DNA of 64,000 nucleotides from Neobacillus soli NBRC 102451 (GCF_001591665.1 NZ_BCVI01000027.1:27607-91606); one strand, 5' to 3'; numbered from the stretch's first letter, positions 43,015-54,159 are shown. Numbers and translations are program-made. Notes: a model not told the origin generated them from the sequence alone.

Positions 43015-43845
43015 ATGGAACCCTTTGTTTTAAAAAATCAGTCATTTTTTACAATTGAAAGCTGGACGCGGCAATATCCCGGGTTAACTGCAGGGATGAC
43101 GACCAAAAATGGCGGGAAAAGCATAGGGGAATTCGAAACCCTTAACCTTGGCTTTCATGTTGGAGACGTTGCAGACAATGTTTGTTCGAATCGTGAAACA
43201 GTTTCTGAATTGTTGAAGTTCCCTTTAAACGCTTGGGTCGGGGCAGAACAAACACATGATACTGTCCTTAAAAAGATTACAATAGAGGATCGTGGAAAAG
43301 GATCCAGTTCTTATAACGATTCCTTTAAAGGTACAGATGGTTTTTATACAAATGAAGAGGGTATCCTGTTAACACTTTGCTTCGCTGACTGTGTCCCTCT
43401 TTTTTTTATTGCTCCGGAATCGAGGATGATTGGAGCAGCACATGCCGGCTGGAAAGGAACCGTCGGGCAAATTGCCAAGCGAATGGTCACCGCGTGGGGC
43501 GAAGAAGGAATTACTCCAGAACAAATTTTTGTCGTAATCGGACCATCTATTTGTGAAAAATGTTATATTGTTGATAAGCGTGTCATTGATTTAGTCGAAA
43601 ATACACTAGAAGATGGCGGAATGTTACCATATAATTTAATAAAAGAAGGTCAATATTCGTTAGATTTACGTGAATTAAATAGGAAAATTCTTCTGAGTGC
43701 TGGTGTCCCGGATGGGAATATCCTATCTACAGGATTTTGTACTAGCTGCGATAAAAAGGAGTTTTTTTCCCATCGCCGTGCAGAAGGGCGGGCAGGGAGA
43801 ATGTTAAGCTTTATTGGCTGGAAGGAGAAGGCGGACCATTTATGA
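43015..43845 (+). CDS. ylmD: YlmD, PgeF/YfiH-type multicopper-oxidase-fold protein
   Basis: A 276-residue protein of the YfiH/PgeF (laccase domain) family, proposed as a purine nucleoside phosphorylase or peptidoglycan-editing factor. The zinc ligands are in [11 protein letters not shown] and [28 protein letters not shown] and the tail [14 protein letters not shown] are conserved. ATG at 43015 follows AAGAGGTAAAG. It overlaps ylmE by four bases (ATGA). Confidence 0.93.
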   Translation: MEPFVLKNQSFFTIESWTRQYPGLTAGMTTKNGGKSIGEFETLNLGFHVGDVADNVCSNRETVSELLKFPLNAWVGAEQTHDTVLKKITIEDRGKGSSSYNDSFKGTDGFYTNEEGILLTLCFADCVPLFFIAPESRMIGAAHAGWKGTVGQIAKRMVTAWGEEGITPEQIFVVIGPSICEKCYIVDKRVIDLVENTLEDGGMLPYNLIKEGQYSLDLRELNRKILLSAGVPDGNILSTGFCTSCDKKEFFSHRRAEGRAGRMLSFIGWKEKADHL

Positions 43846-44519
43846 AGGTAGCATCAAATCTTGAACTAATAAGAAAGCAAATAAATGAAGCATGCATGAA
43901 AGTAAATCGGAGCCCGGAAGAAGTTACATTGATTGCCGTCACGAAATATGTGAGTACTGAAAGAGCAAATGAAGCGCTTGAAGCTGGTATCTTTGATTTA
44001 GGCGAAAATCGTGATGAGGGGCTCCTTGAAAAGTGGGAGGTATTACAGGACAAGCCCAGCTGGCATTTTATTGGTACGCTCCAGACACGCAAGGTAAAAA
44101 ATATTATTGATAAAGTTGAATATATTCATTCGCTGGACCGAATTTCACTGGCTGAAGAAATCAATAAACGGGCAGGACATAAGATAAAATGTCTCGTCCA
44201 AGTCAATGTTTCTGGTGAAGAATCAAAGCACGGGTTAACACCTGAAGAAGCGCTTGTGTTTATAAAATCGCTCCATTCTTTTGAGAATATTATCATTGAG
44301 GGTTTAATGACAATGGCTCCATTATCGGATGATGAACACTTAGTTCGTGCTTGTTTTCGCAAATTAAGAGTACTACGTGATCAAGTCCAAGACATGAACT
44401 GGGATTTTGCCCCTTGTACGGAGTTATCGATGGGAATGTCAAATGATTATTCGATTGCAATTGAAGAAGGAGCAACTATGGTAAGAATTGGTACGGCGCT
44501 TGTCGGTGAAGCTGGTTAG
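43842..44519 (+). CDS. ylmE: PLP homeostasis protein YlmE (YggS family)
   Basis: A 225-residue PLP-binding TIM-barrel protein (YggS/PROSC group), which controls pyridoxal phosphate levels and amino acid metabolism. The PLP lysine is Lys35 in [32 protein letters not shown] and [20 protein letters not shown] are the family motifs. GENRDE replaces the usual GENRVQ. Its start codon overlaps the ylmD stop. Confidence 0.95.
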   Translation: MKVASNLELIRKQINEACMKVNRSPEEVTLIAVTKYVSTERANEALEAGIFDLGENRDEGLLEKWEVLQDKPSWHFIGTLQTRKVKNIIDKVEYIHSLDRISLAEEINKRAGHKIKCLVQVNVSGEESKHGLTPEEALVFIKSLHSFENIIIEGLMTMAPLSDDEHLVRACFRKLRVLRDQVQDMNWDFAPCTELSMGMSNDYSIAIEEGATMVRIGTALVGEAG

Positions 44520-44530
44520 GAGAGAAAATA

Positions 44531-44983
44531 ATGACAATTAAATCGAAATTAAAAACATTTTTCTTTTTAGATGATGAATATGATGATAACAATGATGATT
44601 TTATAGAAGCAGTTGAACCGGTAAAACAAAAGCAACAAACTCTGAAAAGCCAAAATGTTGTCAGTTTGCAAAGTGTGCCAAAGTCAACGAGTCCAGCAAA
44701 GTCATCAAAGGTTATATTAGTTGAACCGCGTTCTTACTCAGAGTCAACGGATATTGCTGACCATTTAAAAAGCCGCCGTGCGGTTGTGGTGAACCTGCAG
44801 AGCATTGATAGCGAACAAGGCCGACAAATAGTCGACTTCTTAAGTGGGGCTGTGTATGCAATTGGCGGGGACATTCAAAAAATTGGATTAAGTATTTTTT
44901 TATGTACTCCTGAAAATGTAGAAGTTTCGGGGAATATTTCGGATCTTATTCCTGGCCATGATAATCAAAATACAAGGTGGTAA
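44531..44983 (+). CDS. sepF: Cell division protein SepF
   Basis: A 150-residue FtsZ-binding division protein. The N-terminal amphipathic helix ([20 protein letters not shown]) can attach to the membrane; a linker follows, then the SepF domain from about 55 ([54 protein letters not shown]). SepF polymerises into rings and anchors the Z ring together with FtsA. It starts 11 bases after ylmE. Confidence 0.95.
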   Translation: MTIKSKLKTFFFLDDEYDDNNDDFIEAVEPVKQKQQTLKSQNVVSLQSVPKSTSPAKSSKVILVEPRSYSESTDIADHLKSRRAVVVNLQSIDSEQGRQIVDFLSGAVYAIGGDIQKIGLSIFLCTPENVEVSGNISDLIPGHDNQNTRW

Positions 44984-44987
44984 TTAA

Positions 44988-45251
44988 ATGGTTTTTGTGT
45001 TTAACCTATTACAGCAGTTAATTCAGATTTATTCGTGGGCGTTAATTATATACATTTTAATGTCATGGTTTCCTAATGCGCGTGAGTCATCGATTGGTCA
45101 ATTCTTAGCCAGAATTTGTGAACCATATTTAGAGCAATTTAGAAAAGTGATTCCACCGCTTGGTATGATTGATATTTCTCCAATTGTTGGCTTTTTAGTT
45201 CTTAAGGGTGCAAGCATGGGGCTATATAGTGTATATCAGTGGCTTAGTTAA
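44988..45251 (+). CDS. ylmG: YggT-family membrane protein YlmG
   Basis: An 87-residue protein with two membrane helices (about 3-23 and 63-85) joined by [20 protein letters not shown] and [20 protein letters not shown], the YggT signature. Related proteins influence chloroplast and bacterial division; the precise function is unknown. It is tightly linked to sepF. Confidence 0.93.
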   Translation: MVFVFNLLQQLIQIYSWALIIYILMSWFPNARESSIGQFLARICEPYLEQFRKVIPPLGMIDISPIVGFLVLKGASMGLYSVYQWLS

Positions 45252-45281
45252 GAATACAGATAGTGGGTTGTGTTTTGAAAA

Positions 45282-46055
45282 ATGAACATTTATCAGCATT
45301 TCCGCCCGGAAGAACGGGAATTTATCGACCAAGTTCTCCATTGGAAAAATTATGTGGAGACACAATATACTCCTAAACTAACTGATTTTCTTGATCCAAG
45401 GGAACAGCATATTCTTAAACTGTTAATTGGTGAAAATGGTGATGTGAATTATAAGCTTTTTGGCGGCAGTCTTGATGTGGAACGAAAAAGGGCATTAATC
45501 ATCCCTGATTATTTAACAGTTTCCGCTGAGGAATTTCAAATCAGTCTCTTTGAAATTCATTATCCCACAAAATTTGTGACAATCGAACATCGGCAGGTTT
45601 TAGGGACACTGATGTCTTTAGGGCTAACACGGGGGAAATTTGGTGATATCCTTATTAAGGACAGTGAAATTCAATTTTTCGCAGCTAAGGAAGTAAGTGA
45701 CTATATAAAAAGCAATCTAGAATCCATCGGCAGGGCAGGCGTGAAATTAGTTGAGGTTGCCCACGAAAATGCCCTTTCCGCGAAAGAATCATGGGAAGAA
45801 AATGAAATAACAGTATCCTCTTTACGTCTGGATACTGTTATTTCAGGTATTCATCATTTATCCCGGCAAAAAGCACAGCTCCATATCCAACAGGGACTTG
45901 TGAAGGTAAATTGGACATTAATCGAAAATCCTTCATTTGAGTGCGGAGTTGGTGATATGATTTCTATTAGAGGACATGGCAGGGCAAAAATAATGGGGAT
46001 TGACGGAAAAACAAAAAAAGAAAAATGGCGAATTAACATCGGAAGGCAAAAATAA
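45282..46055 (+). CDS. ylmH: S4-domain RNA-binding protein YlmH
   Basis: A 257-residue protein: an N-terminal alpha/beta part (FRPEEREFIDQVLHW, ILKLLIGENGDVNYKLFGGS) and a C-terminal S4 RNA-binding domain (about 180-240, LRLDTVISGIHHLSRQKAQL and GLVKVNW). YlmH binds stalled 50S subunits and can act in ribosome-associated quality control in B. subtilis, beside RqcP. It is encoded between ylmG and divIVA in Firmicutes generally. Confidence 0.94.
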   Translation: MNIYQHFRPEEREFIDQVLHWKNYVETQYTPKLTDFLDPREQHILKLLIGENGDVNYKLFGGSLDVERKRALIIPDYLTVSAEEFQISLFEIHYPTKFVTIEHRQVLGTLMSLGLTRGKFGDILIKDSEIQFFAAKEVSDYIKSNLESIGRAGVKLVEVAHENALSAKESWEENEITVSSLRLDTVISGIHHLSRQKAQLHIQQGLVKVNWTLIENPSFECGVGDMISIRGHGRAKIMGIDGKTKKEKWRINIGRQK

Positions 46056-46084
46056 TTACAAGGTAGGCAGGATTTTCGAAAAAC

Positions 46085-46092
46085 TTGTCGAA
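46085..46092 (+). promoter_or_regulatory. Candidate Spo0A box before divIVA
   Basis: TTGTCGAA contains the complete Spo0A box TGTCGAA, 47 bases ahead of the divIVA start. The surrounding region could act as promoter (TTGTCG as -35). Spo0A control of divIVA is inferred from the motif only. Confidence 0.4.
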
Positions 46093-46138
46093 TATTTGTT
46101 TATACATAAAGAAGTAGAGATTGTATGGAGGTGGCATC

Positions 46139-46654
46139 ATGCCGTTAACGCCGTTGGATATTCATAATAAAGAGTTTAATAAGGGTTTTCGTGGCTACGA
46201 TGAAGATGAAGTAAACGAATTTCTCGATCAGGTCATTAAGGATTATGAATTAGTGCTAAGAGAGAAAAAAGAAATAGAAGAACGCTTAAACGAGATGAAA
46301 GACCGTCTTGGACATTTTGTGAATATTGAAGACACACTTAACAAATCCATCATCATTGCTCAGGAAGCGGGCGAAGATGTAAAACGTACTGCCCAAAAGG
46401 AAGCAAAGCTGATTATTAGAGAAGCGGAGAAAAATGCCGACCGAATTGTCAATGAATCTCTTTCTAAGGCACGAAAGATTGCGCTTGAAATCGAAGATTT
46501 AAAGAAGCAATCGAAAGTATTTAGAACTCGGTTTAAAATGTTGATTGAAGCCCAGCTTGATATGTTGAATACGGATGATTGGGACCATCTATTAGAATAT
46601 GAAGTCGATGCAACTGAATTGAAAATTCATCAAGAAGAAGATTCATTGGCTTGA
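46139..46654 (+). CDS. divIVA: Septum site-determining protein DivIVA
   Basis: A 171-residue coiled-coil protein that senses negative membrane curvature at septa and poles, recruiting MinJ, RacA and others. The membrane-binding head is MPLTPLDIHNKEFNKGFRGY, with the hydrophobic tip and basic residues; DEVNEFLDQVIKDYELVL starts the coiled coil, which continues to about 150. ATG at 46139 has GGAGGTGGC upstream. The ileS promoter overlaps its stop codon. Confidence 0.97.
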   Translation: MPLTPLDIHNKEFNKGFRGYDEDEVNEFLDQVIKDYELVLREKKEIEERLNEMKDRLGHFVNIEDTLNKSIIIAQEAGEDVKRTAQKEAKLIIREAEKNADRIVNESLSKARKIALEIEDLKKQSKVFRTRFKMLIEAQLDMLNTDDWDHLLEYEVDATELKIHQEEDSLA

Positions 46655-46680
46655 CGAATGACGCAAAATTAGCATATAAT
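46651..46680 (+). promoter_or_regulatory. Sigma-A promoter of ileS
   Basis: TTGACG (46651-46656), 18 bp, TATAAT (46675-46680). It overlaps the divIVA stop codon and starts the T-box leader. Confidence 0.78.
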
Positions 46681-46687
46681 TTTTTAA

Positions 46688-46970
46688 CAAGTAGTATAGA
46701 ATGGACAATGACGATGAAAGGGAAAGTACAATTTTTCTAAAGCTTTTTGAAGCGAGCCGGGGATGGTGAAAGCCTGGTAAAGCTGAAAAGTTGGAAAATC
46801 ACCCTCGAGTTCCAGGTCGAACCTCCTTTTAAAGGCTAGTAGGCTGTGGCGTATTATTCACGTTACGAATGTTAAAGAGGATTATACGTTTTTATCGTAT
46901 ATCTATCAGGGTGGTACCGCGGGAATAAAACCTTCTCGTCCCTATTTTTGGGATGAGCGGGTTTTTTTTA
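46688..46970 (+). promoter_or_regulatory. Isoleucine T-box leader of ileS
   Basis: The leader carries the T-box AGGGTGGTACCGCG (46908-46921), whose TGGT pairs with the acceptor end of uncharged tRNA (U opposite discriminator A). The specifier codon is most likely ATC (46798-46800) in GGAAAATCACC, which is isoleucine. The terminator is CTCGTCCC / GGGATGAG plus a run of eight T (46930-46968). Uncharged tRNA-Ile would favour the antiterminator and ileS expression. It fills the 368-base gap between divIVA and ileS. Confidence 0.93.
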
Positions 46971-47022
46971 TGGAAAAATGGTCATTCTGTTCAATAGCAA
47001 GGAAAACAGGAGGAAGAAAAAT

Positions 47023-49794
47023 ATGGAATACAAAGATACGTTATTAATGCCAAAAACCGAGTTTCCGATGCGTGGGAACCTGCCGCAAAGAGAACCTGAT
47101 ATTCAAGCGAAGTGGGAAGAAATGAATATTTATAAAAAAGTCCAGGAGCGCACCAAGGGACGCCCGATGTTTGTTTTGCATGATGGTCCGCCATATGCCA
47201 ATGGAGATATCCATATGGGGCATGCCCTTAATAAGGTTTTAAAAGACTTTATTGTTCGCTATAAATCAATGAGCGGCTTCCACGCACCATATGTGCCGGG
47301 ATGGGATACACATGGTCTTCCGATTGAACAGGCTTTAACTAATAAGGGTGTCAAACGCAAAGAAATGACGATCGCTGAATTTCGTCAGCTTTGTACGAAA
47401 TATGCGCTTGAACAAATTGACAACCAACGTACGCAATTCAAACGGATCGGCGTTCGTGGTGACTGGGAAAATCCATACATTACGCTTAAACCAGAATATG
47501 AAGCGCAGCAAATCAAGGTATTCGGGGAAATGGCGAAAAAAGGCTATATTTACAAAGGTCTTAAGCCTGTTTATTGGTCCCCGTCAAGTGAATCAGCATT
47601 AGCTGAGGCGGAGATTGAATATCAGGATAAGCGTTCACCATCGATTTATGTTGGTTTTAAGGTGAAAGATGGTAAGAATGTCCTTGATACCGATACACAA
47701 ATTGTTATTTGGACAACAACTCCATGGACAATTCCAGCGAATCTTGGTATTTCTGTTCACCCTGACTTAACATATGTGGTGGTTTCAGTGGATGGTAACA
47801 AGTACTTAGTAGCAGAAGCCCTTCTTGAAGCAGTAACGAAGGAAATTGGCTGGGAGAATGCTTCGGTTGTCCAAAAGGTCAAAGGGGCAGAATTAGAAAA
47901 CCTCGTAGCAGCCCATCCGTTATATGAACGTGATTCTTTAGTCATGTTAGGTGATCACGTTACAACGGATGCTGGAACAGGCTGTGTTCATACGGCTCCA
48001 GGACATGGGGAGGATGACTTCTATGTTGGTCAAAAATACGGCTTGGAAGTCCTTTGTCCTGTAGATGATAAGGGCGTAATGACAAGTGAAGCACCTGGAT
48101 TCGAAGGATTATTTTACGATACGGCAAACAAACCAATTGCACAAGCATTAGAAGAGGCGGGTGCATTGTTAAAGCTTTCATTTTTCACGCATTCCTATCC
48201 ACATGATTGGAGAACAAAGAAGCCGGTTATTTTCCGAGCCACAGCTCAATGGTTCGCGTCCATTAAAGACTTCCGCAATGATTTGTTGGAGGCAGTAAAG
48301 GAAACAAAATGGGTACCGGCTTGGGGCGAAACACGCTTATTTAATATGGTTCGCGACCGCGGCGACTGGTGTATTTCCCGTCAACGGGTATGGGGTGTAC
48401 CAATCCCTGTTTTCTATGCAGAAAATGGAGAAGAGATTATTACCGATGAAACAATCAATCATGTGTCTGATTTATTCCGTGAACATGGTTCAAATATTTG
48501 GTTTGAACGTGAGGCAAAAGAATTACTGCCAGAAGGATTCTCACATCCAGGCAGTCCAAATGGAACATTTACGAAAGAAACGGATATTATGGATGTTTGG
48601 TTTGATTCCGGCTCCTCTCATCAAGCTGTACTGCTTGAAAGAGATGATTTAGTCCGCCCTGCAGACCTTTATCTTGAAGGTTCTGACCAATATCGGGGCT
48701 GGTTTAACTCGTCTTTATCTACTGCTGTAGCGGTGACAGGGAAAGCACCATATAAAGGAGTTTTAAGCCACGGTTTTGCGCTTGATGGTGAAGGCAGGAA
48801 GATGAGTAAGTCAATCGGAAATGTCGTTGTCCCTGCGAAAGTAATGAATCAATTAGGAGCTGATATTTTACGCCTTTGGGTTGCTTCCGTTGATTATCAA
48901 GCAGATGTACGCGTATCTGATGCTATTCTTAAACAAGTCGCCGAGGTCTATCGAAAAATTCGTAATACCTTCCGCTTCTTACTAGGGAACTTGGCAGACT
49001 TTGATCCTGCTGCAGATATGGTTGCATACGAAGACTTGCGAGAAGTCGATCAATTTATGATGGTGAAATTAAATAAGCTCATTAAATATGTTCGAAACGC
49101 CTATGAAAACTATGAATTTGCTGGGATCTATCATGCCGTCAATAATTTCTGTACCCTCGATTTAAGTGCATTTTATCTTGATTTTGCAAAAGATGTTCTT
49201 TATATTGAGGCAGCAGATAATCATGAGCGCCGTGCCATCCAGACCGTTTTATATGAATCGCTTCTTGCTTTAACAAAACTGGTTTCGCCAATCCTTTCGC
49301 ACACAGCGGATGAGGTTTGGAAGTTTATCCCTTCAGTTTCGGAGGAAAGTGTTCAATTGACTAACCTTCCGGATTATCAGGAGCTTGAAGGTTCGAAAGT
49401 TTTAGAAGAAAAGTGGACCTCATTCATGAAGCTTCGTAACGATGTATTAAAAGCCTTAGAAGAAGCTAGAAATGAAAAGGTGATTGGAAAATCGTTAACA
49501 GCAAAAGTAACCTTGTTTGTTAATGATAAAACGAAAGCTCTGTTAGATTCGATTGACGAGAATATGAAGCAGTTGTTCATCGTTTCTGGATTTGAAGTGG
49601 CGGGAACATACGAGGATGCCCCTGAAAATGCGCTTAAATTAGAGTCCTCAGCCATTGTTGTCACAAAAGCCGAAGGTGAAACCTGCGAGCGCTGCTGGAT
49701 TGTTACACCAGAAGTAGGTCAAGATCCAGAACATAAAACGCTTTGCCCACGCTGTGCTGAAGTGGTAAAAGAAAGCTATTCACACCTAGCATAG
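47023..49794 (+). CDS. ileS: Isoleucyl-tRNA synthetase
   Basis: A 923-residue class I aminoacyl-tRNA synthetase that charges tRNA-Ile and edits valine. The HIGH motif is HMGH at 64-67 ([13 protein letters not shown]); the editing domain (CP1) includes [14 protein letters not shown] and [21 protein letters not shown] occurs in [10 protein letters not shown]. The C-terminal zinc-binding cysteines are CERCW and CPRC. ATG at 47023 after AGGAGGAAG gives the standard [10 protein letters not shown] start. It is regulated by the T-box. Confidence 0.98.
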   Translation: MEYKDTLLMPKTEFPMRGNLPQREPDIQAKWEEMNIYKKVQERTKGRPMFVLHDGPPYANGDIHMGHALNKVLKDFIVRYKSMSGFHAPYVPGWDTHGLPIEQALTNKGVKRKEMTIAEFRQLCTKYALEQIDNQRTQFKRIGVRGDWENPYITLKPEYEAQQIKVFGEMAKKGYIYKGLKPVYWSPSSESALAEAEIEYQDKRSPSIYVGFKVKDGKNVLDTDTQIVIWTTTPWTIPANLGISVHPDLTYVVVSVDGNKYLVAEALLEAVTKEIGWENASVVQKVKGAELENLVAAHPLYERDSLVMLGDHVTTDAGTGCVHTAPGHGEDDFYVGQKYGLEVLCPVDDKGVMTSEAPGFEGLFYDTANKPIAQALEEAGALLKLSFFTHSYPHDWRTKKPVIFRATAQWFASIKDFRNDLLEAVKETKWVPAWGETRLFNMVRDRGDWCISRQRVWGVPIPVFYAENGEEIITDETINHVSDLFREHGSNIWFEREAKELLPEGFSHPGSPNGTFTKETDIMDVWFDSGSSHQAVLLERDDLVRPADLYLEGSDQYRGWFNSSLSTAVAVTGKAPYKGVLSHGFALDGEGRKMSKSIGNVVVPAKVMNQLGADILRLWVASVDYQADVRVSDAILKQVAEVYRKIRNTFRFLLGNLADFDPAADMVAYEDLREVDQFMMVKLNKLIKYVRNAYENYEFAGIYHAVNNFCTLDLSAFYLDFAKDVLYIEAADNHERRAIQTVLYESLLALTKLVSPILSHTADEVWKFIPSVSEESVQLTNLPDYQELEGSKVLEEKWTSFMKLRNDVLKALEEARNEKVIGKSLTAKVTLFVNDKTKALLDSIDENMKQLFIVSGFEVAGTYEDAPENALKLESSAIVVTKAEGETCERCWIVTPEVGQDPEHKTLCPRCAEVVKESYSHLA

Positions 49795-49802
49795 AAGAAA
49801 TG

Positions 49803-49842
49803 GGCCCCATGCAAAAAAAGCATGGGGCCTCTTTTTTTTTAA
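49803..49842 (+). terminator. Terminator after ileS
   Basis: GGCCCCATGC pairs with GCATGGGGCC around seven A, followed by a run of nine or more T. Confidence 0.9.
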
Positions 49843-49946
49843 TTTTTCCCTTTTCCGTTAATTGTTGTAGTGGCTGTCAAATGTTTTTCCGTGTCAGTTG
49901 ATAGTTGTCGGTAATAATAAGACAAATGATTACGGAGGTAACAACT

Positions 49947-50243
49947 ATGAATGCCTTGCAGGAAAAGCTGTTTTTGGAACTCCGTCAAACACAAGAAGAA
50001 ATTGCAAAATCATTAAAAAACAAACAAAAGCATGATTGGTTATCAACCATTTTGGAAGAGGAACTTGCAGATATTGATTTGGCTTTAAAAAAGATGGAGG
50101 ACGGGAATTTTGGACAATGTGAAATTTCAGGAGAATTTCTCCCGAAAGATTTATTAAAAATGATCCCTACCCTAAAGTCGATGAAGGATTCGGAATACTT
50201 AGAAGTCTACTTCAAAAAACCAATCGATAACTCATTTTTGTAA
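49947..50243 (+). CDS. ylyA: YlyA, DksA/TraR-like protein with degenerate zinc finger
   Basis: A 98-residue protein: N-terminal helical coiled coil (NALQEKLFLELRQTQEEIAK) and a C-terminal part resembling the DksA/TraR zinc finger (ALKKMEDGNFGQCEISGEFL, then PKDLLKMIPTLKSM). Only one of the usual four cysteines remains (GQCEISGE, where most have C-x-x-C), so it probably does not bind zinc. In B. subtilis YlyA is reported to influence RNA polymerase and forespore transcription. ATG at 49947 follows ACGGAGGTAAC. Confidence 0.85.
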   Translation: MNALQEKLFLELRQTQEEIAKSLKNKQKHDWLSTILEEELADIDLALKKMEDGNFGQCEISGEFLPKDLLKMIPTLKSMKDSEYLEVYFKKPIDNSFL

Positions 50244-50322
50244 GGTTAAATTGCCGTTTCGCGAAAAAGTATGCTAAAATGCTCTAAGAAGTAAGTCTAG
50301 GCTGATGTGGAGGTATTTCTTA

Positions 50323-50814
50323 GTGCTTTATTACTTAATCGCTCTTTTTGTTATTTTATTAGATCAAATTACAAAATGGTTAATTGTAAACAACATGCAT
50401 CAAGGAGAAAGCATTACCATCATTAATAATATTTTGTACATTACTTCTCACCGCAATCGTGGAGCTGCATGGGGAATCTTACAAGGTCAAATGTGGCTCT
50501 TTTATGTTATTACCATCATTGTTATTGCCGCTATCATGTATTATATCCACAAAGCAGCAAAGGGCAAATGGCTGTTAGGGGTCTCTTTAGCATTTATGCT
50601 TGGTGGCGCGATTGGGAATTTTATTGACCGTTTGATGCGTAAGGAAGTTGTCGACTTCATCCATACGTATATCTTTGGCTATAATTTTCCAGTCTTTAAT
50701 ATTGCGGATTCAGCTTTAGTGATTGGTGTCATTTTGTTGATGATTCAAATGCTGAAGGATGAGAGAGAAACAAAGGAGAAATCATATGGAGAAAATGGAA
50801 CACACCATTCTTGA
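50323..50814 (+). CDS. lspA: Lipoprotein signal peptidase LspA
   Basis: A 163-residue signal peptidase II with four membrane helices, cutting the signal peptide from prolipoproteins ahead of the lipid-modified Cys. The catalytic aspartates are in [20 protein letters not shown] and [11 protein letters not shown]; the loop [12 protein letters not shown] is conserved. GTG at 50323 lies eight bases after GGAGGT and gives the usual [15 protein letters not shown] start. The next gene starts inside its 3' end. Confidence 0.95.
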   Translation: MLYYLIALFVILLDQITKWLIVNNMHQGESITIINNILYITSHRNRGAAWGILQGQMWLFYVITIIVIAAIMYYIHKAAKGKWLLGVSLAFMLGGAIGNFIDRLMRKEVVDFIHTYIFGYNFPVFNIADSALVIGVILLMIQMLKDERETKEKSYGENGTHHS

Positions 50815-51691
50815 AACGGAAAAAGGAGACCGTATCGATAAGGTCATCTCATGTCTAGATGAAGAATGGTCTCGAACACAAGTACAGCAATGGATTAAAG
50901 AAGGTAATATCCTTGTGAACGGACAAAAGATCAAAACAAATTATAAATGCAGCACGAATGATCAAATTGAAATTACGATTCCTGATCCAGAAGACCTGGA
51001 TGTGTTACCAGAAGAGTTAGATTTACAAATTTATTTTGAAGACAAAGATGTCTTGGTTGTCAATAAACCAAGAGGAATGGTCGTTCATCCCGCTCCTGGG
51101 CATTTAACGGGAACACTCGTAAATGGGTTAATGGCCCATTGTAAGGACTTATCAGGCATCAATGGGGTGTTGCGGCCAGGAATTGTTCACCGTATTGATA
51201 AGGACACTACTGGCTTGTTAATGGTTGCAAAAAATGATATGGCCCATGAAAGCCTCGTTAATCAGTTGGTTAAAAAGTCCGTCACGCGTAAATATTGGGC
51301 GATTGTCCATGGAGTCATTCCACACGACTTTGGAACCATCGATGCCCCGCTTGGCAGGGACACGAAAGACCGCCAAAAAATGACAGTTGTTGATCATGGG
51401 AAACATGCAGTGACCCATTTTCATGTAATTGAGCGCTTTAAAGACTTTACCCTTGTGGAGTGTCAATTAGAAACAGGAAGAACCCACCAAATTCGTGTTC
51501 ATATGAAATATATTGGTTATCCACTTGCTGGAGATCCAAAATATGGACCGAAAAAGACTTTGGAAATTGAAGGACAAGCTCTGCATGCGGGAGTGCTTGG
51601 TTTTGATCATCCAAGAACACAAGAGTACTTAGAATTTACAGCCCCGCTTCCTGAAGATTTTGAACGATTACTGGATCAGCTTCGAAAATAA
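50786..51691 (+). CDS. rluD: RluD-type 23S rRNA pseudouridine synthase YlyB
   Basis: A 301-residue pseudouridine synthase: S4 domain (about 15-75, [20 protein letters not shown]) and a catalytic domain with the Asp in [15 protein letters not shown] and [20 protein letters not shown]. The family modifies uridines in helix 69 of 23S rRNA or related positions; the exact sites here are unknown. ATG at 50786 follows AAAGGAGAAATC and overlaps lspA by 29 bases, so the pair is translationally coupled. Confidence 0.93.
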   Translation: MEKMEHTILETEKGDRIDKVISCLDEEWSRTQVQQWIKEGNILVNGQKIKTNYKCSTNDQIEITIPDPEDLDVLPEELDLQIYFEDKDVLVVNKPRGMVVHPAPGHLTGTLVNGLMAHCKDLSGINGVLRPGIVHRIDKDTTGLLMVAKNDMAHESLVNQLVKKSVTRKYWAIVHGVIPHDFGTIDAPLGRDTKDRQKMTVVDHGKHAVTHFHVIERFKDFTLVECQLETGRTHQIRVHMKYIGYPLAGDPKYGPKKTLEIEGQALHAGVLGFDHPRTQEYLEFTAPLPEDFERLLDQLRK

Positions 51692-51694
51692 TCA

Positions 51695-51723
51695 TTGACA
51701 GAGCCCAATAAGTACCGTAAGAT
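51695..51723 (+). promoter_or_regulatory. Promoter of the pyr operon
   Basis: TTGACA (51695-51700), 17 bp, TAAGAT (51718-51723), directly after the rluD-like gene and about 27 bases before the first PyrR-binding loop. Confidence 0.75.
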
Positions 51724-51750
51724 AATTTTAGTTGAATATGCCTTTAAATC

Positions 51751-51862
51751 AGTCCCGTGAGGCTGAGAAGGAAACGGTTAAAGATGATAGGCATTCTATG
51801 CCCTAAATCTGAAGAATTAACTTGTCTACCTCTCGCCAACATCGGTGAGAGGTTTTTTTTTT
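51751..51862 (+). promoter_or_regulatory. PyrR attenuator 1 (pyrR leader)
   Basis: The PyrR-binding loop AGTCCCGTGAGGCT is at 51751-51764. The terminator CCTCTCGCC / GGTGAGAGG (51829-51837 / 51844-51852) has nine T after it. UMP-bound PyrR stabilises the anti-antiterminator and lets the terminator form. The remaining leader to pyrR, 51863-51989, shows only the ribosome site and a possible long-range pairing of AAAAGGCGG with CCGCCCCTTTT. Confidence 0.92.
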
Positions 51863-51941
51863 AAAAGGCGGTGTGAGCAGAGCAACGCTTCACTTATTCA
51901 GGGTTAAAATTAATATTTTGCGCTGTAATAGGATACACTGA

Positions 51942-52532
<591 letters not shown>

Positions 52533-52552
52533 ATAGCAACCCTTTTAAAAGC

Positions 52553-52648
52553 AGTCCCGTGAGGCTGACAAAGGGGAAATTACCGATGGAATCTTGTTTC
52601 GGTATTTCTACACCCTCTTTGTGCCTTCATGGACAAAGAGGTTTTTTT
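52553..52648 (+). promoter_or_regulatory. PyrR attenuator 2 (pyrR-pyrP)
   Basis: AGTCCCGTGAGGCT at 52553-52566 repeats the first binding loop exactly. The terminator CCTCTTTGT / ACAAAGAGG (52614-52622 / 52633-52641) is followed by seven T. Confidence 0.92.
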
Positions 52649-52697
52649 ATTTAAAAAATACAAAATTTAAATAATTAATAAAGTAGGGGAGATCAAA

Positions 52698-54008
52698 ATG
52701 AACAACAAACCCATCTTAGACGTAGAAGAGATTCCTAAATCAGGCCAATGGCTGACATTAAGCATACAGCATTTATTCTCCATGTTTGGAGCAACCATCC
52801 TAGTCCCCTACCTTGTCGGTTTAAGTCCGGCCATTGCACTAATTTCAAGCGGACTTGGTACTTTAGCGTTTTTATTGATAACAAAAGGAAAAGTACCAGC
52901 CTATCTAGGATCGTCATTTGCTTATATTATCCCAATAAAACTTCTCAATGAAGCAGGCGGCCCAGGGGCGGCAATGATTGGAACCTTCCTGGCAGGGTTA
53001 GTATACGGGATTATTGCTCTAATTATCAGTAAGGCGGGATATCGCTGGATTATGAACTTGCTGCCGCCGATTGTGGTTGGCCCGGTTATCATTGTTATCG
53101 GCTTATCCGTCGCACCAACAGCCGTGGGGATGGCAATGAATAATCCCGCTGGAAAATATAGTATGCTTCATTTCTCTGCGGCGCTAGTCACACTGGCTGC
53201 AACGATCATTTTCTCGATTTTTGCCAAAAAAATATTAAGCATTATTCCGATTTTAGCAGGAATTATCGTTGGTTATCTTTACGCGCTAATGGTAGGAATC
53301 GTCGATTTTGGACCAGTAATGAAAGCCAATTGGCTGGAAATGCCGGAATTTGTGATTCCATTTGTCAGCTATAAAGTGAAAATGACATGGGACATTTTCT
53401 GGTTAATGGTACCAGTTGCGGTTGTTACCATATCTGAACATATCGGCCACCAGTTAATCCTAAGCAAGGTAGTAGGACGTGATTACATTAAAGAACCAGG
53501 CCTTCATCGTTCCATTCTTGGGGACGGAACGGCAACAATCATCTCAGCATTGGTTGGCGGCCCGCCAAAAACAACCTACGGAGAAAATATCGGCGTCCTA
53601 GCGATTACCCGTGTGTATAGTGTCTATGTACTGGCAGGCGCTGCAGTGTTAGCGGTCATCTTCGGCTTTATTGGAAAAATAACTGCGTTAATCCAAACGA
53701 TACCAACACCAGTTATGGGCGGTGTCTCCATCCTGCTGTTCGGAATTATCGCCTCTTCGGGTTTAAGAATGTTAGTTGATAGTAAAATTGATTTTGATGA
53801 TAAACGAAACCTGATTATTTCATCCGTTATTCTAATCATTGGAATTGGCGGTGCCGTTCTTAAGCTGCCATTTAAGGATATTCAAATTCAAGGGATGGCA
53901 TTAGCAGCGATTTTGGGTGTTGTGTTAAACCTGATTCTTCCTGGCAGACAGCCAGTAAGTGATAATTTGTTTGAAGAGGAAACAACCGAAAACCGGAAAA
54001 CAGCCTAA
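52698..54008 (+). CDS. pyrP: Uracil permease PyrP
   Basis: A 436-residue NCS2-family membrane transporter with about 14 helices that imports uracil by proton symport. SIQHLFSMFGATILVPYLVG, PAYLGSSFAYIIPI, VVTISEHIGHQLILSKVVG (with the conserved Glu-His) and GGPPKTTYGENIGVLAITRV are the NCS2 signatures. AGGGGAGATC precedes the ATG. It lies between two attenuators, so it can be tuned separately from pyrB onwards. Confidence 0.97.
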   Translation: MNNKPILDVEEIPKSGQWLTLSIQHLFSMFGATILVPYLVGLSPAIALISSGLGTLAFLLITKGKVPAYLGSSFAYIIPIKLLNEAGGPGAAMIGTFLAGLVYGIIALIISKAGYRWIMNLLPPIVVGPVIIVIGLSVAPTAVGMAMNNPAGKYSMLHFSAALVTLAATIIFSIFAKKILSIIPILAGIIVGYLYALMVGIVDFGPVMKANWLEMPEFVIPFVSYKVKMTWDIFWLMVPVAVVTISEHIGHQLILSKVVGRDYIKEPGLHRSILGDGTATIISALVGGPPKTTYGENIGVLAITRVYSVYVLAGAAVLAVIFGFIGKITALIQTIPTPVMGGVSILLFGIIASSGLRMLVDSKIDFDDKRNLIISSVILIIGIGGAVLKLPFKDIQIQGMALAAILGVVLNLILPGRQPVSDNLFEEETTENRKTA

Positions 54009-54027
54009 TATAGTTACCTTTTAACTA

Positions 54028-54132
54028 AGTCCAGAGAGGCTTATAAGGGTGTTAAGCTTGAACCAGTCTGATAAGGACGGCTTATGCTTGGATTCAATGC
54101 ACCCTGATGGAGATTTCAGGGTGCATTTTTTA
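54028..54132 (+). promoter_or_regulatory. PyrR attenuator 3 (pyrP-pyrB)
   Basis: AGTCCAGAGAGGCT (54028-54041) is a variant of the PyrR loop (CAGA for CGTG). The terminator TGCACCCTG / CAGGGTGCA (54098-54106 / 54117-54125) carries six T. Confidence 0.9.
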
Positions 54133-54159
54133 ATGTAAAAGAGGAAGGTGGGAAAAAGG

